Assembly: GCA_026315105.1 (NCBI GenBank) | Contig: CM048744.1 | Location: forward strand, 341,962,168-342,026,167 | Origin: Locusta migratoria | Taxonomy: Eukaryota > Arthropoda > Insecta > Orthoptera > Acrididae | DNA: 64,000 bases | Direction of reading: 5' to 3' | In this document: positions 11,745-20,399 of the stretch, in pieces | How positions within the stretch are numbered: position 1 is the first letter of the stretch | Layout: the number at the start of each line of letters is the position of its first letter | Program-made: the position numbers and the translations under genes | The notes under the pieces: model-generated | Databases searched by the model: none | Told to the model about the DNA's origin: nothing | What the model saw: the letters and a program-made list of their open reading frames with translations, nothing else

Positions 11745-11935
11745 ATGTTGAGAAATGGGTGCCATGCAGGTCTCCCTGCGGATCTCTTCACAGACACACT
11801 GGAAGGCAGACTCTTGGCGACTTGCTCCACTGCAATGATGAAGGGTGAAACCTGTATGCTTCTGGAAGTTACTGCAAAATTGAGGCCCCTGCTGAGTACT
11901 TTAGCGGTGGCCTCATTGGAACACCAGGATAGTGT
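11745..11935 (-). pseudogene. Inverted Penelope N-terminal fragment (copy-2 type)
   Basis: Reads KVLSRGLNFAVTSRSIQVSP followed by FIIAVEQVAKSLPSS. The same block stands in the forward direction inside copy 2 at 12910-13030 (KVLSRGLSFVVTPRSIPVSA). It therefore belongs to the copy-2 family but is on the opposite strand, directly left of copy 2's pseudo-LTR. Confidence 0.75.
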
Positions 11936-11939
11936 CAAC

Positions 11940-12440
11940 AACTCACAAAAAGCACCAGGTGAGTGCGGACCACAAATGGAGCGCCTGATGCGGGACGGGC
12001 TTCAGGTAGCTGCCACGACTACAGATGGTGAACCAACCGAGCGCGGACGTCTGTCAGAACACCAGGGAAGTGTCAACATCTCAGCAGCAGTGACAAGCGG
12101 GCACGGACTGTGAATGGAGTGCCCGATGCCAGACAGGCCCCAGACAGCTGCCACGGTGACAGATGGCGGCCGAGACGGTCGCGGACGGCTGACAGGGCAC
12201 CATGGAAGAGACAACAGCTTACTAGCAGTGCCAGCTCAGTGTGGACCACAAAAAAAGCATCCAGCACCTTCTGGGCATTAATATTAGACACGATCCTCCA
12301 AAAAGGCTGTCTCAGGTAGCACCTGAAGAAGGCAGTGAGTTATGCGGCCAAAATATTGTGCCAGAGCTACACAAACATCCGGTAGTAAACCAGTTTCTCA
12401 ACATGTCAAGTTTTTGCCAGGAAAGCCTCAAGGGATATAT
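11940..12440 (+). repeat. Left pseudo-LTR of Penelope copy 2
   Basis: GC-rich, made of two diverged units of about 128 bp sharing GCGGAC, GGGCTTCAGGTAGCTGCCAC and GATGGTGAAC-type blocks. These are followed by an AAGCATCC...GGGCAT block and a GCACCTGAAGAAGGCAGTGA block. It corresponds in the same order to 15185-15640. Confidence 0.85.
12314..12363 (+). ncRNA. Hammerhead-ribozyme-like motif in left pLTR (degenerate)
   Basis: GCAC (12319-12322) can pair with GTGC (12358-12361). Immediately after GCAC stands CTGAAGA, matching the CUGANGA core. A GGC...GCC stem follows, then CAAAA where an active hammerhead would have GAAA. The segment ends ATT before GTGC, compatible with an NUH cleavage triplet. 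Hammerheads are known in Penelope pLTRs. The change at the first G of GAAA would be expected to abolish cleavage, so this is called as a relic. Confidence 0.5.
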
Positions 12441-13550
12441 CAGAAGACTCTACAGGTTGGAGATGTACCTTAACATCAAGAAGTCGGATTAGCTACAGCA
12501 GAGAAAGAGGCGGATGCCAAGTTGCCTCAGTTTCCTACTGAGATGCCAAGAGGGGGCTGTAGTTCCAGTTTTCACTAGGTTCAAACGTCATGTCAACACC
12601 AGAACGGTGAACAGGATCAAACAACGAGCCAGCTTTGCACCGGTAAGAGAAAGAGTGCGTGCCATGCGGCATTGCCTAGATGTCATGTCTAGCGATTTGC
12701 TGCAGCTCCACCTTTCCATAGCAGCTACTCTGACCAGAGAAGATTTGGACAAGGTTGATGGTACCTCCTGGTCTTTGGCCAAATGCACCATGAAGAACCC
12801 AACAGCACATCAACAGGCCAAGTTTGAACACCTCAACAAGAAGTTACAACATGAGGGCGACACACAGACGGTGGTCAACCTGAGTGACAAGCAGTTCGAT
12901 GAGGCCACCGCAAAAAGTACTCAGCAGGGGCCTCAGTTTTGTAGTAACTCCCAGAAGCATACCGGTTTCAGCCTTCATCAGTGCAGTGCAGCAAGTCGCC
13001 AATACGCTACCTTCCAGCATGTCTGAAGAGATCTACAGGGAGACCTGGAGGGCACTCACCAGGACAAAGCCCAACATCTTGAGCGAGGAGAGGGTGGCTA
13101 CGGGATGATGACAGCATTGTAGTCCTGCCAGCTGATACGGGTAACTCCACAGTCATCTTAAACAAATTGGAGTATGTTAGGAAGGTGAAACAACTCCTGG
13201 AGGACACTGCATACAAACCACTAGATGTCGACTCCACAGATAAAGTTGACAAGAAGACCCAGACACAGCTGAAGGAGACAGGTTTAGCAGAACAGGTCAT
13301 CAAGAAGCTTCATGCCAAAGCACCTGTACCACCCAGACTCTATGGACTTCTCAAGGTTCACAAGAAGGGGATCCATCTTCAACATATTGTCAGCAACATT
13401 GGCGCAGGGACATACCCCACTACACAATACCTGAAGAAGATACTGTCACCATATGTGGGTAAATGCACACACCACATTCGGAACTCTGAGGACTTCCTAC
13501 AATGGCTAAGGCAGCTGCATACTGTGGACTCTGACATCATGGTCAAGTGT

Positions 13551-13792
13551 GGTAGATTTTCCACGACATATCTAGCACAAAACAATCTGTAGCTGAAAAT
13601 TCTGCTGTCGTAATCTAATTCACATTGAGAATAAGGTTTTAAAAACATCTTTCAGCACGAGAAAGCTTCTTCACCCAAGAAAATGAAGTTTAAATTCCTT
13701 ATAGATTCGTCGTTACTTGGTAGATTTAAATGTCCATTCTTTAAAGCACGAAGGGATTCAGTGTACTCAATAATTCCGCCATCAGACACTTT
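13551..13792 (-). other. 242-bp insert copied from a Harbinger transposase
   Basis: Positions 13554-13793 match 17150-17389 with a single difference noticed (C/T in the CTTCTTYACCC block). The insert sits in the Penelope RT between identical 11-bp copies of TGGTCAAGTGT (13540-13550 and 13793-13803). On the minus strand it reads KVSDGGIIEYTESLRALKNG ... FLGKEAFSC ... RIFSYRLFCARYVVEN, the inner part of a PIF/Harbinger (DDE_4) enzyme. It has no transposon ends of its own. Confidence 0.88.
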
Positions 13793-13907
13793 TGGTCAAG
13801 TGTCGCTCTTCACATGAGTGCCACTCACTGATTCACTCGATCTCATTGGAGAGAAGTTTGATTGTGCCCTGCTCAAGCATGTACTCACCTCAAAATATTT
13901 TCTTTAT

Positions 13908-13923
13908 GGGGGGGGGGGGGGGG
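13908..13923. repeat. 16-nt G run inside Penelope RT
   Basis: It falls in the RT just upstream of the LLSPVIANFFM block and shifts the frame. It may be a true expansion or an assembly length error. Confidence 0.85.
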
Positions 13924-14389
13924 AATCAATTAAAAGAGCAAATGGAAGGAGTGACAATATGCAGCCTTTTATCACCTGTGATAGCCAACTTTTTCATGGA
14001 AAGGTTCGAAGAGGAGGCACTTGCATCAGCCACTTACCAGCCCAAGTGCTTTTTTGGGTATGACGATGACACATTTGTCATTTGGCCCCAAGGCAGAGAG
14101 AAACTAGATGACTTTCTGGAACATCTAAACTCATGCCACCTGAGTATAAAATTCACAATGGAGCTAGAGAAGGATGGACAGCTCCCTTCCTGGATGTCCT
14201 GATCAAGAGGAAGGCAGATGATACTCTGGGGCACAGTGAGTATTGCAAGCCCACCCACACTGAGATATATGTTCAAGCCAGCAGCTGCCACCACCCGGCA
14301 GAGAAGAATAGAGTCTTGAGAACAATAGTGCACAGGGCTCTGACAGATCCAGAAAGTCTGGATACAGAGATGGAACATCTACAGCTGGT

Positions 14390-14598
14390 GTGCCGGCCGC
14401 AGTGACCAAGCGGTCTGTGGCATGTCAGTCACGGTCTACACGGACACTGCGATCGGAGGTTCAAATCCCCCCCCCCCTTTGGGCATGGATGTTTGTGCCG
14501 CCTTCAGTATAAGCTAGTTCATAAGTAGTTTGTAAGTTTGGTGATTGGTGAGCCCATAGTTGAGTCCCATAAGCTATAAAAAACTGGAACATTTTTGA
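14390..14598 (+). mobile_element. tRNA-derived SINE in Penelope RT
   Basis: The body starts GCCGGCCGCAGTGACCAAGC (box A region) and contains GGAGGTTCAAATCC (box B). It is followed by a non-tRNA tail with AGTAGTTTGTAAG and GTCCCATAAG, ending CATTTTTGA. A 9-bp duplication ACAGCTGGT flanks it (14381-14389 and 14599-14607). The SINE family is the widespread one of grasshoppers. The host RT frame resumes after it. Confidence 0.92.
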
Positions 14599-15184
14599 AC
14601 AGCTGGTTTTCATCAGAAATGGATACTCCTCCACAGACATCCAGAGAAGCACTTCATCCTACCAGCAAGCCACAGGGTACAGAAGAGGAAGCAAAGAAGG
14701 TGGCATGCCGGCCATATGCTGGACCTATCTCTGCTAAGATCAGCAGAATACTGTTAAAATATGATATAAAGAGCATATTCTGCCCACCCTCCAAGATCAG
14801 GACTATGCTGGGGAGTGTGAAGGATTACCTGGGGCTATGTAAACCAGGCATCTACAACATTCCGTGCCAGTGTGGTATGTTATACACCGGACAGACTACC
14901 AGGACAGTGGACATAAGGAGCAAAGAACACTAGAGGCACACCAGACTTAGTTAACTAAATCAGCCATAGCGGAGCACTGTCTGGAGCTCGGTCAGTCGAT
15001 GGACTACAGCAACACCAAAATTGTGACACAGATGCCAAGATTATGGGACAGTATCATAAAGGAGGCTATCGAAATCAAGGTCATAGACAATCTAATAAAC
15101 CGAGACAGCAGTTACCAGCTCAGCTCGGTGTGGAGTCTGGCTCTGGCACTTATCAAGGCACAACGAAAGAAGCCAAGAAACTCC

Positions 15185-15640
15185 TCAAGAAAAAGGCACC
15201 TCAGGAGCAACACAAGATGGGCGCGGACCGCAAGTGGAACACCTGGCATAGGACGAGCCTCAGACAGCTGCCACAACCACAGGTGGTGGAGGAGCCAAGT
15301 GCGACCGTCGGTCGGAGCACTAGGAAAGTGACAACAACACATAAGCAGCACCAAGTGGGAGCGGACCACAAACGGAGCGACCAACGTAGGTCGGGCTTCA
15401 GATAGCTGCCACGACTACAGATGGTGAACCAGCCGGGTGCGGACGTCCGTTGGAATGCCAGTGAAGTGTCAACACCACAGAAGCAGCGCAAAAAAGCATC
15501 CAACGCCTTCTGGGCATAAATACTGAACACGATCCTCCAAAAAGGCAGTCTCAGGTAGCACCTGAAGAAGGCAGTGAGTTATACGGCCAAAATATTGTGC
15601 CAGAGTGACATAAACATCTGTCAGTAAACCCAATTCTCAA
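15185..15640 (+). repeat. Right pseudo-LTR of Penelope copy 2
   Basis: Repeats the left pLTR in order: two GC-rich units of about 130 bp (GCGGACCGCAAGTGGAACAC...; GAGCGGACCACAAACGGAGC...), then the AAGCATCCAACGCC...GGGCATAAAT block and the GCACCTGAAGAAGGCAGTGA block. Confidence 0.85.
15553..15602 (+). ncRNA. Hammerhead-ribozyme-like motif in right pLTR (degenerate)
   Basis: Same arrangement as at 12314: GCAC (15558-15561), CTGAAGA (15562-15568), a GGC/GCC stem with a loop differing by one base, CAAAATATT, then GTGC (15597-15600). The G-to-A change in the GAAA core is shared with the left copy, so it was probably present in the source element. Confidence 0.5.
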
Positions 15641-16309
15641 CAAGTCAAAATTAATGATGTTGTTCTCCCTGCTTTCAGAAGGATTTCTCTGAGGATACGT
15701 TCAACATTTGATGTCTGTCATTCAGTGGACTTTGGCCAGAGTCTGCTTTGACCCATGTGACCCCATCAACCCAATACCATGTGCAGAAATTAAAGTGGTT
15801 GGCGAGTTGCAGATGTAGCGAACTCACTCTCGCACCAAAGCTAGGCTGGCAAGTTTCTTAATGCTTCTGGCTGCTGCTGAGTCAATGTTGTGCTTAACCA
15901 CACGTTCTTCTCAGCACTTCATAAGGAAAGCAAACGAGCTCTGCAGTCAACTTCTCCGGTGGCACAGCTTCTTGAGTCTCTTCATGCTGCGATGCATCTC
16001 CTCCAGATTGCCACAGATTATTTTATCCCCTATACTCACAGCACCTCCCCACCATGTGCTCACCCACTTTCACACTTTCTCCAATCTTCAACTTGCTCTC
16101 TTCTTGTCGTTTTACCTTTTACTGACCATACAAACAAAACTTCTCAAGATAAACATAGGACATTGTAAGGGTACAGACATATTTTTGAAATTTTGCCTTT
16201 CCAAAATTGGACTCTAAACAAACAAGTACGAGTCAAATAGGTGTTAGGTGAGAGGAATTTTAATATATCTTTGTTTCCTTTTAACTTTAATGTAAGGAAT
16301 TTTATTGTA
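15641..16309. other. Unassigned sequence between Penelope and Gypsy elements
   Basis: About 670 bp with a short coding-like look on the minus strand (for example IDSAAARSIKKLASLALVRE near 15900-15840) but with stops on both sides. I could not assign it to any family; it may be a transposon or processed-gene remnant. Confidence 0.35.
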
Positions 16310-16534
16310 TATTTTCTGTTCTGCTGTCTCAGCTTCACGGCAATGGAGCAAGAATAATGGCATGAAACCTGTAATGTCTTGTCTTGTGGTATTATAAGTA
16401 AATGTCACGACTGGCAGTATTGTATCCCAATCATCCTGCTCAACATCAACAGCATATGTGCTAACGTCTTGTTAAAATATTCTGTAAGACCATTTGTCTG
16501 AGGATGATATGCAGTAGTCATTCTGTGGACAATA
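16310..16534 (-). pseudogene. Gypsy integrase, C-terminal part of core (copy 1)
   Basis: Reads VHRMTTAYHPQTNGLTEYFN then KTLAHM, with the downstream pieces DWDTILPVVTFTYNTTRQD and GFMPLFLLHCREAET. This carries the last catalytic Glu of the DD35E triad (NGLTEYF). It is separated from the upstream half by the Harbinger insertion. Confidence 0.85.
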
Positions 16535-17991
16535 GGGGACCCTCACAAGTGCACTCTTAACCGCATGCTTTACAGCAATCCACGAAATTCCATGTGCAAG
16601 AATGTTAAGTCGGTGGTCAGGTGCCAGCGCCTCCACACGTACGCACCTGGCATTCAGCACTCATACGTCTTGTCAGCTGCTCTCGGGCAGAGTAATTAGC
16701 TGCCTACAGTATGCGACGCGATTACCGTACACTCTTAGTCTGTCGGTAGGGCAATCACGCAGATCCTCATTGTTGAACCAAAGATTTTTTGGCAGAATTT
16801 ATAATCCTGTAAAAAAAGCAACAGTACTTGTGTAAAGTACAGTCCTAGGACTAAATAAACAAGAATTTGAAGGCAGAAGCTGACTACAAATTGGTTGCGT
16901 TTTGCAAACCAGTTTTCCTGAAAGCAAACTGCAACTTTGTTGAAAAAATTACAAAACATATGGAGCTCTTTTAAAAAGGAACTGAAGAAAGCATGTTGAC
17001 ATCCAGTGCTGTGGCATAAATGTAGCCTTTGCTTCAACCACGTAAAAAATTGTGCAACGCCCAGATTGCCCAAATAACATTAATTTATCTTTTCACTCTT
17101 CGTGTTTGGCGTATGCAGCATTTTAAATTGTGTTGTAATTATACCAATAAGATTTTCCACGACATATCTAGCACAAAACAATCTGTAGCTGAAAATTCTG
17201 CTGTCGTAATCTAATTCACATTGAGAATAAGGTTTTAAAAACATCTTTCAGCACGAGAAAGCTTCTTTACCCAAGAAAATGAAGTTTAAATTCCTTATAG
17301 ATTCGTCGTTACTTGGTAGATTTAAATGTCCATTCTTTAAAGCACGAAGGGATTCAGTGTACTCAATAATTCCGCCATCAGACACTTTTACAAATTTCCC
17401 TACATCAACAAAAATGAATACGTAATGTGCATTTACCTAAGCAAGGATACCACACTGTAGAAATTCTTGTAATTGAAATAATGGGCTCCATAGTGAGCTG
17501 TTGGTACAATATATCAGTACAGTATATGACAAGTTTCGCTGTCCATTCATAAATAATATCTGTAGCCCTCTGAGTGAATGCTGTACAGATTATTAATCAA
17601 ATTAGTATGACTAGACAGCATCAGTACTGCTTAACTAAAATATCCCATTTTCTTATATCCCATGTTTATCACTGAAATGGCTATTGCTGTAGTAGCGATA
17701 ACACGCGTTCGATCGTGTTTTGCGTGAAACATTGCTACAACTAACTACACAGTGCGTGTGTGCCACTCAAGATTTTAGACCCAATATAACTCCACATGCT
17801 ACAATTGTGCGCATTCCTGTGCACCCGTTTTGCTATTTACACTCCTGTGTGTGGCGCTCCTTAATGGAGACTTAAGCATGGTCTTATTTTCAGTACTTGC
17901 TCCTGAGTACCACAGATCTGCACACGTTCAGGCATGCATGCATATGCAGTGCACTCAGTCATGCAGTTAAAACCGCACGTGTGGTGGCCCC
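16535..17991 (-). mobile_element. PIF/Harbinger DNA transposon inside Gypsy integrase
   Basis: The left end is GGGGACCCTCACAAGTGCAC and the right end, read inward on the minus strand, GGGGCCACCACACGTGCGG. Both continue to TTAACYGCATG, giving TIRs of about 32 bp. The flanks are CAATA and TATTG. The integrase codons on the two sides fit together (SHCD | HRMTTAYHP) once the element is removed. It holds a decayed transposase on the minus strand. An LTR-like relic with CCAGCGCCTCCAC (16620-16640) lies near its left end. Confidence 0.78.
16980..17640 (-). pseudogene. Harbinger transposase (broken)
   Basis: In coding order: AHYGAHYFNYKNFYSVVSLL, KVSDGGIIEYTESLRALKNG with HLNLPSNDES, FIFLGKEAFSC, LKPYSQCELDYDSRIFSYRL with FCARYVVENLIGII, and NVIWAIWALHNFL. 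These are the DDE_4 landmarks: GxHYFNYK, the SDGG Asp box, the G-(D/K)-EAF-PL region and the R-xVVEN helix. Stops and frameshifts interrupt it. Positions 17150-17389 are the source of the insert in the Penelope RT. Confidence 0.85.
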
Positions 17992-18150
17992 TATTGTCAC
18001 AATGTGAAATTACCTCTGATATTAGTTTGGACTGGAATACTTTTCCACAATCAGATATCATCAAATGTGGTGCTATTGCTTCAAAATAATGTCTTCTACA
18101 AAGAATTTTGCGATCTCTGGAGCTTCTGCAGTTGGAGCCATTTGGGGTCC
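17992..18150 (-). pseudogene. Gypsy integrase, N-terminal part of core (copy 1)
   Basis: Reads PTAEAPEIAKFFVEDIILK and, after a shift, DCGKVFQSKLISEVISHCD. This is the region of the second catalytic Asp. The zinc-binding HHCC part expected between the RNase H linker and this block is missing, indicating an internal deletion. Confidence 0.8.
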
Positions 18151-19480
18151 AGTGAATCATAGTTGCTCTTATATAATGTCCTGTTTATAAATTGGAACTC
18201 TCCATTTGTAGGTTCTCTTTTCTCCAAGGTGTCTATGATTATTAATAGTGCTGGATCTTCCATCTGTCCAACTGTAATGTCACCTAATTCAGTGAAGGCT
18301 GAAATTTCATTCACGCTGTTGTGTTTCGCTAACGGATTCCTCGAAAGGCAGTCGGTATCCTTGTGTTTGCGCCATTCTTGAATACTACTGTGACATCATA
18401 CTCTTTGAGTCTTAGTGTCCATCTTGCTAGTCGACCTGATGGATCCTTCAAGCTAATCAGCCAACACAAACAATGGTGGTCTACAACGACGGTGAATGGT
18501 TTGCCAAATATATGCAGCTGGAACTTGTTGATAGCCCAGATAACTTCAAGACATTCTTTCTCAGTTGTAGTTTACCTCGGACTATGAGAGTACTCTTGAT
18601 GCATAAGTGATCACCTTTTCAGCACCTTCCTGAATTTGCACAAGCACTGAACAAATCCCATACCCACTAGCATCAGTGTGGTTTCCGCATTCTCGTCGTA
18701 TAAGGTTAGAACTGGTGCGAAGTTAGAGTCTCCTTAAGTAACCAGAAATTTCTTTCTTTTGTCTCTACCCAGTAAAACTTGGCGTCTCCCTGCAGAAGTT
18801 ATTGCAATGGGCGTGCCTTGTTACAAATGCCTTTTATGAAGCATTGGTAGTATGAGCACAGCCCGAGAAAACTTCTCACATCACGAATGTGCTGAGGAAT
18901 TGGAAATTCTATGACTGCCCTTACTTCAACTGGATCAGGATGGACACCATCTCCGTTGACTAGGTGCCCAAGAATTTTCATCTCTTTGGCAAAAAAGAGG
19001 CACTTCTTTGGATTGAGGAAGAGTCCTGCAGTCTGAACACACTTCAACACAGTTGATAGGCTACTCGGATGTTCTTCAAATGTTTTCGAAAAAATGACAA
19101 CGTCGTCTAAGTAGCAAAGACAAGTCATCCACTTAAGGTGTGAAATGTGACCGGAGCATTACTTAATCCAAATGGCATTACTTTGAATTCATAGAGGCCA
19201 TCAGGTGTAATAAAAGCCGTCTTTTCCCTGTCAGCTTTGTCAACCTCAATTTGCCAGTAATCTGTCTGCATGTATGTAGTTGAGAAGAAGTGCAAGGTGT
19301 CATCAATGTGTGGCAATGGGTAGACATCTTTCTTTGTGATTTTGTTCAGCCACCAATAGCCACTCAGAATCGCCGCATGCCATCCTTCTTCTACACGAGG
19401 ACCATCGGAGATGATCAGGGACTCTCAGAAGGTTGAATAATGTCATCCTGAATTATCCATCTTTCAGCTGGCAACACTAT
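18151..19480 (-). pseudogene. Gypsy reverse transcriptase and RNase H (copy 1)
   Basis: RT: TDYWQIEVDKADREKTAF, YEFKVMPFGLSNAPVTF (19316-19130), then CYLDDVVIFSKTFEEH with the YLDD catalytic box, FAKEMKILGHLVNGDGVHPD and VRSFLGLCSYY (19128-18799). RNase H: AINKFQ, LFGKPFTVV-type and CLSR-type motifs (about 18600-18360). A linker with DPALLIIIDTLEKREPTNGE follows (18314-18160). Frameshifts at about 19128 and in RNase H make it nonfunctional. Confidence 0.87.
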
Positions 19481-19611
19481 TCAAACACTCGCTAATTGGT
19501 GGATGATCCTCAGTATTGATTTGGTGCCTTATCGTGTGCCGTTTTATCTGACTTTTCTCATGCTGGGGTGTGAATGCACCCGAAAATTGGCATAATATAT
19601 GCTAACACCCG

Positions 19612-20343
19612 CTAGCGTTGTTTCTTGATCAGTCCGGACGCTATTGGCAGTTCCATGGTTGTTTCCTCCAGCGTGTTGTTTGTACTAACAGCAGAGCATG
19701 GGTCTTCATTGATGATGTTGAGCTCACCGTCCTGGATTGGTTCAGCTGTCCCCATACACAATCCTTCGGCAATAAATTGTGACTGCTCATGACAATGAGT
19801 GATCCAAACATCTCCTCGACCACCGGAAATTCTTATGATAGCTACTGGTATGTAAATTTCTTTTGTGAGCCTAATAAACTTTTTACTCTCAATAAACACT
19901 TCACAGTTTAACCAGTGATCTGTGTCTGTTACTGGAACTCTTCTCACTGTCAACAGCGGGATCATCACATTGTCAACAGCAAATATCTTCCCAAAAAATT
20001 CTGTGTTATGTGTACCCGTCAAAACGACTTCCTCAATTTGCAGCTCGGATCTTCCACAGTCAATGACAGCCTGAGATGTCTGAAGGAAGTCACATCCGAG
20101 GATGACATTGTGACTACATTCTGTTAAAACAACAAATTCAAAAACCTGGGTTCTGTTGCCGATGGTTATTCTTGCAACACAAGTTCCCGCTGGCTGGACA
20201 TACTTCCCATTTGCAACCTTCAGCACACTTGTTCCTGTATCACAGAACATTGTCTTCTTTAGCATGCGGCGGTAATTATCCGACAATACAGAGAAAGAAG
20301 CTCCTGAATCAATCAGTGCCCGGACAGTGGACAGGTTGGCCAT
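19612..20343 (-). CDS. Gypsy aspartic protease region, open 243 codons (copy 1)
   Basis: Starts MANLSTVRALIDSGASFSVL, a retropepsin active-site D-S-G-A. It continues with the flap-side segment and ECSHNVILGCDFLQTSQAV, containing the conserved I-L-G. The downstream part links to RT (SGGRGDVWITH and LEETTMELPIASGL). The frame is uninterrupted, longer than a protease alone, and unlike the rest of the element has no stop. In the intact polyprotein it would be part of pol and not start at this Met. Confidence 0.82.
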   Translation of the reverse strand: MANLSTVRALIDSGASFSVLSDNYRRMLKKTMFCDTGTSVLKVANGKYVQPAGTCVARITIGNRTQVFEFVVLTECSHNVILGCDFLQTSQAVIDCGRSELQIEEVVLTGTHNTEFFGKIFAVDNVMIPLLTVRRVPVTDTDHWLNCEVFIESKKFIRLTKEIYIPVAIIRISGGRGDVWITHCHEQSQFIAEGLCMGTAEPIQDGELNIINEDPCSAVSTNNTLEETTMELPIASGLIKKQR

Positions 20344-20399
20344 CGATTATGACCTCGATGGGATTTCCTTGACAGCTTAGCGACTGTTGTCCATGGAGG

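Larger units (their letters stand above)
9530..11745 (-). mobile_element. Penelope-like retroelement copy 1 (decayed)
   Basis: Minus-strand element with reverse transcriptase at about 11700-10200 and a GIY-YIG endonuclease end at 10190-9922, the order that defines Penelope-like elements. It is interrupted by an 18-nt G run (11138-11155), a 14-nt G run (9774-9787) and several frameshifts. Its 5' end abuts an inverted Penelope N-terminal fragment at 11745. It belongs to a subfamily related to but distinct from copy 2, judging by the residue differences in the VLPADKGN region. Confidence 0.85.
12480..15170 (+). pseudogene. Penelope-like polyprotein: N-domain, RT, GIY-YIG
   Basis: The N-terminal part (12514-13110) includes FKRHVNTRTVNRIKQRA and SEEIYRETWRALTRTKPNI. 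RT follows: VLPAD-GN-TVIL region, PPRLYGLLKVHKKG, HIVSNIGAGTYPTTQYLKK and SPYVGKCTHHIRNSEDFLQW (13110-13540). It then reads LLSPVIANFFMERFEEEAL, GYDDDTFVIW (catalytic box, 14057-14086) and the FLDVLIKRK block. After the SINE the frame continues into ISAKISRILLKYDIKSIFCP, KPGIYNIPCQCGMLYTGQTT (GIY-YIG, about 14848-14910) and MPRLWDSIIKEAIEIKVID. It is broken by frameshifts and two insertions. Confidence 0.9.
11940..15640 (+). mobile_element. Penelope-like retroelement copy 2 with direct pseudo-LTRs
   Basis: Direct terminal repeats (about 11940-12440 and 15185-15640) flank a plus-strand body that encodes an N-terminal domain, reverse transcriptase and GIY-YIG endonuclease. Penelope elements are commonly found as such partial tandems with pLTRs (family knowledge). 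A SINE (14390-14598) and a 242-bp templated insert (13551-13792) interrupt the RT. Several frameshifts and a 16-nt G run make it inactive. Confidence 0.9.

Noticed and set aside
11745..12319. Plus-strand and overlapping ORFs across the Penelope junction and left pLTR
   Set aside because: The minus strand encodes the Penelope N-terminal fragment and the pLTR is a GC-rich repeat; frames overlap on both strands without family similarity.
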